Origin: Anaerolineales bacterium
Lineage (GTDB): Bacteria; Chloroflexota; Anaerolineae; Anaerolineales; VGOW01
DNA length: 5,263 bases
Direction of reading: 5' to 3'
NCBI GenBank assembly: GCA_919901875.1
Contig: CAKKQG010000026.1
Coordinates: forward strand, 18,194 to 23,456
Below are positions 1 to 5,263 of the stretch, piece after piece (position 1 is the first letter of the stretch; the number at the start of each line of letters is the position of its first letter). Below the pieces are notes generated by a model that saw only the letters and a list, made by a program, of their open reading frames with translations, searched no databases and was not told the origin of the DNA. The translations under genes were made by a program, and so were the position numbers.

Positions 1-1421
1 AGATGATACACCGCGCCCAAACGTGGATACGCACCATAGAACATCAACGCCAGCGAAACTAGCGCGACTGACCACGATGGAAATTTAAAGGGCAGGCGAT
101 CTAAAAACCAATCGCAAGCGAAACCCGCAAGGGCGGCATACATTGGTAGTGAAACTAACAAATACCGTGCTTGATAAGTGAACTGCCACCACCATAAGAA
201 GTGATAAGGGACGGTGAAGGCGAGGAGGAGGATTAGGGAATAGAGGTTGGAAGTTGGAGGTTGGAGGTCGGAGGTCGGAAGTTGGAGGTTGGAAAAAGTT
301 CGCCAACGAGAGATGAAGACAAATGGAAGCAGAACGACACCGAAGAGGGTCATTAATCCGAAGGGCAAGCCCCATTCATCGCGGCGATGCCAGAAGGTGA
401 TGAAGGCGGAGAGGGAACGATCAATAAATAGTTCGTCGTAACTGCTGGGCGCGGGCAAGATCGTTTGCCCCATGAAATAGCTGCGCGCATACCACGGGAT
501 GCCGATGATGATCAATGGCAAGAGCGCGCTCACCCCCAATAAAAATTCTTTTTTAAAGTCGCGTGTCGTGAACAGGCGCAACAACGGCACAACGGCTAAC
601 GCCGGAAGTAACACCAGACTCGATTGCTTGATCCACAGCGCGAGACCCGCCATGACTCCGGCGAGAATCGCATAACGAGTCTCGCCGCGTTGCAGCCACA
701 ACAAGGCAAAGATGAACGTCAGCCCGTGATAGAAACCTTCCGGCACGTCCACGTAGCCCGAAGTCGCCCAATCCACGAACACGGGTGAGCTAATTGCCAA
801 GATCGTGGCACACCACGCGGCGCGTTCACTGAAGATAAGTCGTGTTGAAAGATACACGCAACCGATCATGCCCAATGCAGTTAAGGCGACGAAGATTCCG
901 GCGAAGTGATCGTTGACGCCGCCAGCCGCCATGAAGCCAAAGGCATAAAGCATTTGCATCCCAAGCGGATAGCCGGTGAGTGATTCGGGGATGCGGGCTA
1001 AGGTGAGTAGCGTGCGCGCGTTGGGGGCGAAGCGGGTGATGGTGTCGTAGCGATAGAAGGGATAAGAGATGGTGTTGATGGCGATGATGAGGGTTGTGAT
1101 GAGGCAAACAATTAGTAAAAAGGATTTAAGGGAAAGAGGGGAAATAAGGGAAAGTGAAACCCTAAGGGTCTTAAAGACCCTTAGGGTTTGGGGAAGAGAG
1201 GCGGCAACCCCGATGATCGGGATGGATAAAATGATCGGCGCGGTGAGAAGCGGAGTCGGCGCGAGTCCGATCCACATCATCAAGATCGAAATCGCGCCGA
1301 GGCTGAGTCCGAGTCCGCTAAAAAAAGTTAGCGGCGCAAAATGCGGCGAGCCGTTGAGCAGGCGGCGCGTGGGCAGCCACAACCACAACGCGCCCGCCGC
1401 AACAAATAGCAACCCGATCAT
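1..1421 (-). CDS. Large polytopic GT-C / PMT_2-like membrane glycosyltransferase (partial, 3' end outside window)
   Basis: One uninterrupted minus-strand frame of 473 complete codons runs from the ATG at 1421 off the left edge. Translation gives a very hydrophobic protein with at least eight likely membrane helices, for example residues 3-16, 61-76, 101-116 and several later. Between helices lies YPFYRYDTITRF with D126 in the expected first extracytoplasmic acidic position, then GYVDVPEGFY with D225. This pair of acidic loops is typical of PMT_2/GT39-like enzymes that use polyprenyl-phosphate sugars outside the membrane. The start overlaps the dehydrogenase stop as ATGA, so translation is probably coupled; no strong ribosome binding site is seen. 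Two loops are built from repeats: residues 79-98 (33-bp palindrome plus 9-bp repeats) and 377-393 (heptamer array), both read in frame. Donor and acceptor are unknown. It is a separate gene from the smaller GT-C gene at 3685-4821, with no obvious sequence similarity beyond family features. Confidence 0.85.
   Translation of the reverse strand, partial: MIGLLFVAAGALWLWLPTRRLLNGSPHFAPLTFFSGLGLSLGAISILMMWIGLAPTPLLTAPIILSIPIIGVAASLPQTLRVFKTLRVSLSLISPLSLKSFLLIVCLITTLIIAINTISYPFYRYDTITRFAPNARTLLTLARIPESLTGYPLGMQMLYAFGFMAAGGVNDHFAGIFVALTALGMIGCVYLSTRLIFSERAAWCATILAISSPVFVDWATSGYVDVPEGFYHGLTFIFALLWLQRGETRYAILAGVMAGLALWIKQSSLVLLPALAVVPLLRLFTTRDFKKEFLLGVSALLPLIIIGIPWYARSYFMGQTILPAPSSYDELFIDRSLSAFITFWHRRDEWGLPFGLMTLFGVVLLPFVFISRWRTFSNLQLPTSDLQPPTSNLYSLILLLAFTVPYHFLWWWQFTYQARYLLVSLPMYAALAGFACDWFLDRLPFKFPSWSVALVSLALMFYGAYPRLGAVYH
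243..291 (-). repeat. Seven-copy heptamer array, plus-strand consensus GARGTYG, inside the GT-C gene
   Basis: Seven contiguous 7-nt units cover 49 bp: four are GAGGTTG or near, two are GAGGTCG and two are GAAGTTG in type, with only two variable positions. The units contain no stop trinucleotide in any of the six frames. In the GT-C frame they give a 7-residue peptide period, SNLQLPT then SDLQPPT then SNL (residues 377-393), in a predicted loop between two membrane helices. The array has the same period as, but a different unit from, the array at 2651-2755. Confidence 0.92.
1128..1154 (-). repeat. Three 9-bp tandem units abutting palindrome P1
   Basis: Three successive 9-nt units on the plus strand: AAGGGAAAG, AGGGGAAAT, AAGGGAAAG. 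The first and third are identical. They end 2 nt before palindrome P1. In the GT-C gene they are read in frame as residues 90-98 (LSLISPLSL), extending the repeat-derived loop. With P1 they form a composite block of about 62 bp. Confidence 0.7.
1157..1189 (-). repeat. 33-bp modular palindrome P1 inside the GT-C gene
   Basis: This is a perfect inverted repeat with 16-nt arms (AAACCCTAAGGGTCTT and its reverse complement) around a single central base at 1173. Read with 3-nt spacers it has the modules AAACCC, GGGTCT, AGACCC and GGGTTT, the same 6-3-6-3-6-3-6 plan as the palindrome at 3670-3702, and both share a central GGTCT-N3-AGACC. On the gene's strand two of the three frames contain TAA; the frame used is the only open one and encodes T79 to V88 with TLRV duplicated. 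It sits in a predicted loop between two membrane helices. No target-site duplication is evident. Confidence 0.92.
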
Positions 1422-2632
1422 CCGAAGACCAACACACGCGGCGTCCGCATCCCCTTTTCGATCTCGGCGCGGTTCGCGTTGAGTTCATCCATCACAATTT
1501 TGTGTTGAATCAAAACGGCGAGCATATCCGCGCCCTTGCAGGCTGCGGCGAGAGTTGACTTCCAGCGATAACCCTCCACCAGCGGATCGAAGTGTTCGAT
1601 CTCATAACCATCTTCGCGCAAAAGTTTGACGATCTCAATTGCCGGACTCTCGCGCGGGTCTTCGGTGTTTGCTTTATACGCCGCGCCGATGATGATGATC
1701 TTTGGATTCGCAATATCGCGCACAGCTTTGCGAATTTTCGTGGCAACCTTGTGAGGCATCTCGTCGTTGATCAGACGCGAAGTAAAAATGAGCCGTGAGT
1801 TGGCGGGGTCAACTTCTTTGATGAACCACGGGTCAAGCGGGATGCAGTGACCGCCAACGCCAATGCCAGGGCGCAGAATTTTTACGCGCGGATGTTTGTT
1901 GGAAAGTTCAATCGCTTGAAATGGATCAATGCCCAAACCTTCGGCGACGGCGGCAAACTCGTTGGCAAGGGCGATGTTCACATCACGATAGGTATTCTCC
2001 ATGAGCTTGCACAACTCGGCGGTGACGTCATCAGTTTGATAGAGATTGCCCTTGACGAAGGTGGCGTAGACCGCGCTAGCAAGGTCGCGTGCTTTTTGAT
2101 CTGCCGCGCCGATGATGCGATCATTGTGGACGATCTCATAGAACACATCGCCGGGCAAAATTCTCTCCGGACAGTGAGCCAGATACAAATCTTTGCCGAC
2201 TTTGAGCCCACTCTTCTCTAGAATCGGAGTCATGAATTCTTTGCAGGTTAACGGTGGCACCGTCGATTCCAAAATGACCACGTTGCCCGCTTTGAGATAC
2301 GGCACAATAGATTCCGTTGCTTCACGCACGTATTTCATCTCGGCAACTTTTTTGCGGTGATCCACTGGCGTGGGGACGGCGATCAAAAATACATCGGCTT
2401 CGGCGGGCGTGATCTGCGCGCGTAAGTTGGCGCGCACTTGCGGCTCGTCCATGATCTTTTGCAGTTCGTCTTCTTTGATATGCAGCACGCCGTCGTTGAT
2501 CGCCCGCACAATGTTCTCGTTGATGTCCACGCCGATCACGGTGTGACCTGCACGCGCTAATAACAATGCTGCTGGCAGACCTACATAGCCCGTGCCGATG
2601 ACGACGATAGTTTGTTTTTTGAATTCAGTCAT
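1418..2632 (-). CDS. wecC: UDP-N-acetyl-D-mannosamine dehydrogenase-like nucleotide sugar dehydrogenase
   Basis: This 404-residue cytoplasmic enzyme of the UDP-glucose/GDP-mannose dehydrogenase family oxidises the C6 alcohol of a UDP-sugar to a uronic acid in two NAD+-dependent steps. The N-terminal Rossmann domain shows GTGYVGL (13-19) and D36. VPTPVD (86-91) and ESTVPP (122-127) follow. The active site shows CPERILPG (154-161), K209 and N213 in ELCKLMENTYRDV, and the catalytic cysteine C263 in GVGGHCIPLDPWF (258-270). GGHC-I-x-x-DPWF with ILPG is the WecC-type variant, favouring UDP-ManNAc over UDP-glucose; UDP-GlcNAc 6-dehydrogenase (WbpA-like) is the main alternative. No WecB-type 2-epimerase is visible here, so UDP-ManNAc would come from elsewhere. 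The protein ends at RVLVFG, a little short of the family's usual C-terminal DTR strand extension. Its TGA overlaps the ATG of the next gene (ATGA). The ATG at 2632 has only a weak GAG upstream, and its leader consists mostly of the heptamer array. Confidence 0.9.
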   Translation of the reverse strand: MTEFKKQTIVVIGTGYVGLPAALLLARAGHTVIGVDINENIVRAINDGVLHIKEDELQKIMDEPQVRANLRAQITPAEADVFLIAVPTPVDHRKKVAEMKYVREATESIVPYLKAGNVVILESTVPPLTCKEFMTPILEKSGLKVGKDLYLAHCPERILPGDVFYEIVHNDRIIGAADQKARDLASAVYATFVKGNLYQTDDVTAELCKLMENTYRDVNIALANEFAAVAEGLGIDPFQAIELSNKHPRVKILRPGIGVGGHCIPLDPWFIKEVDPANSRLIFTSRLINDEMPHKVATKIRKAVRDIANPKIIIIGAAYKANTEDPRESPAIEIVKLLREDGYEIEHFDPLVEGYRWKSTLAAACKGADMLAVLIQHKIVMDELNANRAEIEKGMRTPRVLVFG

Positions 2633-2650
2633 AGTTGTAACTCGCTAATG

Positions 2651-2755
2651 GCATATCGCATATCGCGTATCGCGCATCACACATCACTCATCACGCAACA
2701 CGCATTACGTATCACGCAATACGCTATCCGCCATACGCCATCTGCTACCTGCCAT
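2651..2755 (-). repeat. 15-copy degenerate heptamer tandem array, consensus GATGCGT (minus strand)
   Basis: The 105 bp fall into 15 consecutive units of exactly 7 nt without any insertion or deletion (plus-strand consensus ACGCATC). The second base of the unit is C in 13 of 15 copies. Neighbouring copies are more alike than distant ones: copies 1 and 2 (2651-2664) are identical GCATATC, copy 3 is GCGTATC, and the units then drift toward forms like ACGCCAT at 2735-2741. The array fills nearly the whole 112-nt gap between the epimerase stop and the dehydrogenase start. It overlaps the last two codons and stop of the epimerase, and it ends 18 nt before the dehydrogenase ATG. It resembles in type the heptameric short tandemly repeated sequences (STRR) known from cyanobacteria, but the unit differs. 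I see no convincing promoter inside it. A role is unknown. Confidence 0.92.
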
Positions 2756-3656
2756 ACACTTTCTTCTGCCACTCAATCGTTCTGGGGATGCCCACCGCCA
2801 TCGGGACTTCAACACGATGATCGAGATCGCGCACCGATTTTGAAATATCGGCTTTCTTATCGCGGGTGTTGTGTTCTTCTATTTGCACATACTTCACCAA
2901 ACGATCATCTTTACCCACATACTTCAAGATCATATCGGAGATCGTTTTGATGTCGTGATACTCTGTGCCAGCGATGTTATACACCTCGCCCGGCTTAAAT
3001 CGTTCAGAGATATTGGTTAACGTCCGCACGGTATCTTCGATGTAGGATGACGTGCGATGATGATCGAGATAAACAGTATAGGGAATATTGTGCAGAGCGC
3101 GATAAATGAATTGACAGACGACGCTGCGATATTCTGAATAAGGCTCGCCAGGACCGTAAGTGTTGAACAGCCGCACGCGCACCGTCTCTGTGCCGAAACG
3201 ATCTGCCGAATTCATGATCTGCATTTCGTTCACCCATTTCGAGATGGCGTAATCGTTCATCTGTCGAATCGCGTGTTCGTCGGCGACGTCTTCGTGCATC
3301 ACTTCCGTCCAGTCGCCATAAATTTCAGAACTGCTAAAGAACACCATGCGGAACTTGCGCTGCTCTTGCATCCGCAACATATTCTTCGTGCCGATAGCGT
3401 TAGAATGCCACATCTGCTCGTAATGATCTTCGCCGTTCCATCTACCGAACTCAGCGGCGGCGTGATATACAAATTCAAAATCCACGCGATCAAAGACGCG
3501 CTGCACTTGGCGATAGTTGCCCACGTCGCAGCGCATATAGTTGGGACCTTCGCCGTGCGGCAGATCACACACCCACACCTCATGTCCGCGTTGACGCAGT
3601 TCACGACTCAAGGGTGTGCCGACAGCCCCTAACCCGCCTGTTACTAAAATTTTCAT
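2745..3656 (-). CDS. NAD-dependent sugar nucleotide epimerase/dehydratase (extended SDR)
   Basis: This 303-residue cytoplasmic enzyme belongs to the extended short-chain dehydrogenase/reductase family that acts on nucleotide sugars. The N-terminus has the TGGLGAVG dinucleotide-binding loop (residues 6-13), and D31 at the end of the second strand indicates NAD(H) preference. HAAAE follows at 65-69. The catalytic set is SSSEIYG (108-114) and Y136-x3-K140. The Glu after the Ser pair (E111) is the position used as catalytic acid by 4,6-dehydratases and UDP-xylose synthase-type decarboxylases, whereas UDP-glucose/galactose 4-epimerases usually have a non-acidic residue there, so 4-keto chemistry is as likely as simple epimerisation. 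RLFNTYGP and a SSYIED block match the substrate-binding half. The length is close to the usual 300-350. The start is set by GGAGG 6 nt upstream. The last two codons and the TAG stop lie inside the first units of a heptamer array. The substrate is not determinable by eye. Confidence 0.9.
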   Translation of the reverse strand: MKILVTGGLGAVGTPLSRELRQRGHEVWVCDLPHGEGPNYMRCDVGNYRQVQRVFDRVDFEFVYHAAAEFGRWNGEDHYEQMWHSNAIGTKNMLRMQEQRKFRMVFFSSSEIYGDWTEVMHEDVADEHAIRQMNDYAISKWVNEMQIMNSADRFGTETVRVRLFNTYGPGEPYSEYRSVVCQFIYRALHNIPYTVYLDHHRTSSYIEDTVRTLTNISERFKPGEVYNIAGTEYHDIKTISDMILKYVGKDDRLVKYVQIEEHNTRDKKADISKSVRDLDHRVEVPMAVGIPRTIEWQKKVYGR

Positions 3657-3662
3657 AACAAT

Positions 3663-3667
3663 CCTCC
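3663..3667 (-). promoter_or_regulatory. Ribosome binding site that fixes the epimerase start at 3656
   Basis: GGAGG lies 6 nt before the ATG at 3656 on the minus strand. This decides the start: the frame stays open for 84 further codons upstream, but that stretch is antisense-like arginine- and cysteine-rich sequence overlapping the preceding gene, while the MKILVTGG Rossmann start follows this site directly. Confidence 0.85.
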
Positions 3668-3669
3668 AA

Positions 3670-3702
3670 AGACCGACGCGGTCTCTAAGACCGCGTCGGT
3701 CT
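3670..3702 (-). repeat. 33-bp modular palindrome P2 at the gene 2 / gene 3 junction
   Basis: This is a perfect inverted repeat with 15-nt arms (AGACCGACGCGGTCT and its reverse complement) around a 3-nt spacer at 3685-3687. Each arm is itself a small palindrome: AGACCG, 3 nt, CGGTCT. The element can therefore fold as one 15-bp hairpin or as two tandem 6-bp hairpins with 3-nt loops. On the minus strand the spacer is TAG and serves as the stop codon of the membrane glycosyltransferase gene; the first arm encodes its last residues RPTRS. The second arm ends 3 nt before the GGAGG of the next gene. It has no T-tract, so it is a poor intrinsic terminator; mRNA stabilisation, processing or a REP/MITE-like mobile repeat are possible roles. 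It shares architecture with the palindrome at 1157-1189. Confidence 0.9.
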
Positions 3703-4821
3703 GGCAAACAGAGTCCACACCATAGCCGGCAGCCCCAATGTAATCGCCGGCATACTGAATCGAATCGGATCATCGAGAAAGAGATAGGCGGTGACGTGCA
3801 AGCCGAATGAAGCAAGCGGCGCGACGAACATAATGATCGCTTCAACCCCGCCGCGCAGCCGCCACGCCCGAACAAAGGCAAACGCCGCCGCGCCCGCCGC
3901 CGCGACACCGACGATCATCAGCAGGATGTTTCCGCGCGTGATCGTGATCAAATTACTCAACAAGAAGCGCGGCGAGAACGGCGTGTTGTTCCATTCAAAA
4001 CTGATGCCGCCATTTTGCGGGCGCAGCCAATTACGAATATACGGCGTATCAAATATATTCCCGACCAAACCATTGTAAACGAACTGCGGAGCAAAACCGA
4101 TCACGCTGCCCAACACCACCCACAACAATTCGCGCCAACGCCGCGCCAACAAAAGCGCGAACCACATCGGGGCGATCATCGCCAGCGTATGAATGCGAAT
4201 TGACAACGCCAGCCCAAACATAACCCCCGACCCGATCCAAATCAAACGATTCGCATTCTGTGTTTGATGCGCTTTCAACAACAACACTGCGCCGAGCATC
4301 ACCAAAAAAATTGAGGGGGCATCGGTCAAACCATTTAACCACAACTGGCGCGGCACATACACATTTTGCAACGCCATCGCTTTTGGAAAAAAACTAAAGG
4401 CAACCCACAATAGATAGGGCGAGAATGTCCACACCGCCGCCGCCAGCAAACTTTGAGAATCGTCTGCAGTTAACAAGCGCGTCAAGCGGGCTACCAACCA
4501 CACGCTGCACACGCTCAAAAAAATTCCGTTGAGCGGCGTTAGCACCGGCAGAGTCGCTTCATAATGATCGGCTTGCGTTAACCATGTTGCCAATGCCACC
4601 ACAAACGCCCACCCGCCGCTCACGGTCGTAAATAAAAACTTGCCCGCCAAAATATCGTTGGCAACTTTGAAATACAAAAATTCATCGCCGCCATGATAAA
4701 ACGCCCAACCCACATGGTAGTCCAACTTTGGCACGTCGAGAAACATCAAGGCGATCATGATCGCCCGCGCCAACGTCAAGGCGATCACGCCCCATGTCCA
4801 TTTTGAAAAACGATTAAGCAC
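3685..4821 (-). CDS. Polytopic membrane glycosyltransferase, GT-C / PMT_2-like
   Basis: This 378-residue integral membrane protein has about eight to ten hydrophobic segments, beginning with residues 10-28. A first extracytoplasmic loop holds G45-D46-E47, an acidic pair where GT-C enzymes (ArnT/PMT/GT39-like) carry the catalytic or metal-binding acid. A later GLTDAPS motif (D167) resembles the second conserved loop of PMT_2-type proteins. The family transfers sugars from polyprenyl-phosphate donors to lipids, proteins or polysaccharides outside the membrane; donor and acceptor here are unknown. The start is GTG at 4821, chosen because a GGAG lies 7 nt upstream and the gene overlaps the end of the GT4 gene by 8 nt, which suggests translational coupling. 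The protein is short for a GT-C enzyme and lacks a large soluble C-terminal domain. Its last five residues (RPTRS) and the TAG stop are encoded by a 33-bp palindrome, so the native C-terminus may have been altered. It could instead be an O-antigen-ligase-like or unclassified GT-C member. Confidence 0.8.
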   Translation of the reverse strand: MLNRFSKWTWGVIALTLARAIMIALMFLDVPKLDYHVGWAFYHGGDEFLYFKVANDILAGKFLFTTVSGGWAFVVALATWLTQADHYEATLPVLTPLNGIFLSVCSVWLVARLTRLLTADDSQSLLAAAVWTFSPYLLWVAFSFFPKAMALQNVYVPRQLWLNGLTDAPSIFLVMLGAVLLLKAHQTQNANRLIWIGSGVMFGLALSIRIHTLAMIAPMWFALLLARRWRELLWVVLGSVIGFAPQFVYNGLVGNIFDTPYIRNWLRPQNGGISFEWNNTPFSPRFLLSNLITITRGNILLMIVGVAAAGAAAFAFVRAWRLRGGVEAIIMFVAPLASFGLHVTAYLFLDDPIRFSMPAITLGLPAMVWTLFARPTRS

Positions 4822-5263
4822 TCGCCAACTCCAAAATTTTTTTCGCCCGCGCCGCCCACGTATTCGCTTCAGCCATCTTCCGCGCGGATGCTGCCAAGTT
4901 CGCGCCCAAACCTTTTTCGTCTATCAACCGTTGGATCGCCGCGCGTAGCGAGTCGGCGTTATCGGGTTGAGTCAGTAGCGCATTGTCTTCGTGCGTCAAA
5001 ACAGATCGCATGGGGATCACATCACTCGCCACAATCGGGCGACCTGCGGCGAGATATTCGTAAAGTTTCAAGGGCGATGTCCACTTCGTAATGTCTTCAC
5101 CACTGCCGGTTAAGATACGCGAGTTATACGGCATCACTAACACATCGGCAGAGAAAAGATAAAGCGGCACACGCGTTGGCGGCTGATACCCGGCGAAGGT
5201 CACATTCATCGCACCCGCCGCCGCCGCGCGATCACGCCACATCTTCACATCGTCATCATTGCG
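4814..5263 (-). CDS. GT4-type glycosyltransferase, C-terminal part (partial, 5' end outside window)
   Basis: This is the last 149 codons of a cytoplasmic, nucleotide-sugar-dependent glycosyltransferase of the GT4/'group 1' superfamily (GT-B fold). It is open to the right edge, and the first in-window codons read R-N-D-D-D-V-K-M-W. The visible part is the nucleotide-sugar-binding C-terminal Rossmann domain: a VTFAGY strand, an ADVLVMPYNS strand and the block SPLKLYEYLAAGRPIVASD, which is the usual donor-binding signature. The Glu of YEY corresponds to the second Glu of the EX7E motif. The first Glu position appears to be Trp (the W of TKWTSPLKLYEY), as is common in GT4 members with an SPxK-type loop. 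The C-terminus is a helical tail ending LELASA, then TAA. An internal GTG near 5248 is not a credible start because the fold would lack its N-terminal half. The next gene overlaps it by 8 nt, so they are probably co-transcribed. Acceptor and sugar cannot be told from this fragment. Confidence 0.88.
   Translation of the reverse strand, partial: RNDDDVKMWRDRAAAAGAMNVTFAGYQPPTRVPLYLFSADVLVMPYNSRILTGSGEDITKWTSPLKLYEYLAAGRPIVASDVIPMRSVLTHEDNALLTQPDNADSLRAAIQRLIDEKGLGANLAASARKMAEANTWAARAKKILELASA
4829..4832 (-). promoter_or_regulatory. Ribosome binding site supporting the GTG start at 4821
   Basis: On the minus strand GGAG precedes the GTG codon by 7 nt, inside the last codons of the GT4 gene. No ATG is positioned as well in this frame; the next Met codons fall inside the first membrane helix. 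The site supports GTG initiation and re-initiation by ribosomes finishing the upstream gene. Confidence 0.6.

Noticed and set aside
1157..1189. Palindrome considered as an intrinsic terminator or insertion-sequence end
   Set aside because: It lies inside an open reading frame with no T-tract, no target-site duplication and no transposase gene nearby.
1..1421. Possible pseudogene, because the region shows only short frames in several phases
   Set aside because: Reading the complete reverse complement gives a single frame of 473 codons with no stop or frameshift and consistent membrane-helix and loop motifs.
1069..1482. Plus-strand open frame of 137 codons opposite the start of the GT-C gene
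   Set aside because: It is antisense to two overlapping minus-strand genes, has low-complexity Arg/Ser-rich content, and is explained by the minus-strand membrane protein frame.
1847..2221. Plus-strand open frame of 124 codons opposite the dehydrogenase gene
   Set aside because: It is an antisense shadow of a well-supported family gene, with no recognisable domain and no convincing ribosome binding site.
2651..2755. Array considered as a CRISPR array
   Set aside because: The units are 7 nt, contiguous and without unique spacers, and no cas genes are present.
2612..2950. Plus-strand open frame running through the heptamer array, giving a Thr/His/Ile-rich periodic peptide
   Set aside because: The frame is open because the plus-strand heptamer units lack stop codons. 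The rest is antisense to the epimerase and dehydrogenase genes.
3670..3702. Palindrome considered as an intrinsic terminator
   Set aside because: No run of T follows the stem on the transcribed strand; the sequence continues directly into the next gene's ribosome binding site.
3657..3908. An 84-codon N-terminal extension of the epimerase frame beginning at 3908
   Set aside because: It overlaps the end of the membrane glycosyltransferase gene, is rich in Arg and Cys without a domain, and the Rossmann start MKILVTGG follows a strong GGAGG at 3663-3667.

Overview
The window is a single co-directional gene block on the minus strand. It looks like part of a cell-surface polysaccharide or glycoconjugate operon from a bacterium. 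Base composition looks moderate. The invasion of genes by short heptamer arrays and 33-bp palindromes reminds me of Chloroflexota (Anaerolineae-like) or other repeat-rich genomes. That taxonomic guess rests on general impression, not on a marker gene, and is low confidence.

Layout in transcription order (right to left): (1) the C-terminal part of a GT4-type glycosyltransferase (4814-5263, enters from the right edge); (2) a polytopic GT-C-type membrane glycosyltransferase (3685-4821, GTG start, 8-nt overlap with gene 1); (3) an NAD-dependent extended-SDR sugar nucleotide epimerase/dehydratase (2745-3656); (4) a WecC-type UDP-N-acetyl-D-mannosamine dehydrogenase (1418-2632); (5) a second large GT-C-type membrane protein (1-1421, runs off the left edge), joined to gene 4 by an ATGA overlap. 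Gene 5 is one uninterrupted frame of 473 complete codons that is easily overlooked because it has no stop codon inside the window.

The enzymes fit one job: genes 3 and 4 modify nucleotide sugars in the cytoplasm (a 4-keto/epimerised sugar and probably a ManNAc-uronic acid donor). Gene 1 would transfer sugars on the cytoplasmic face. Genes 2 and 5 would transfer sugars from polyprenyl-phosphate donors on the outer face of the membrane.

The most unusual content is a set of small repeats. Two 33-bp palindromes (1157-1189 and 3670-3702) have different sequences but the same internal plan: four 6-nt modules separated by three 3-nt spacers, with a shared GGTCT-N3-AGACC centre. One lies in frame inside gene 5 and the other supplies the last five codons and the stop codon of gene 2. 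Two heptamer arrays (243-291, seven copies inside gene 5; 2651-2755, fifteen copies filling the gap between genes 3 and 4) and a 9-bp triple repeat (1128-1154) complete the set. Every non-overlapping gene junction in the window is occupied by such a repeat, and the in-gene copies fall in predicted loops between membrane helices. No RNA genes, CRISPR arrays, transposase genes or clear promoters were seen.
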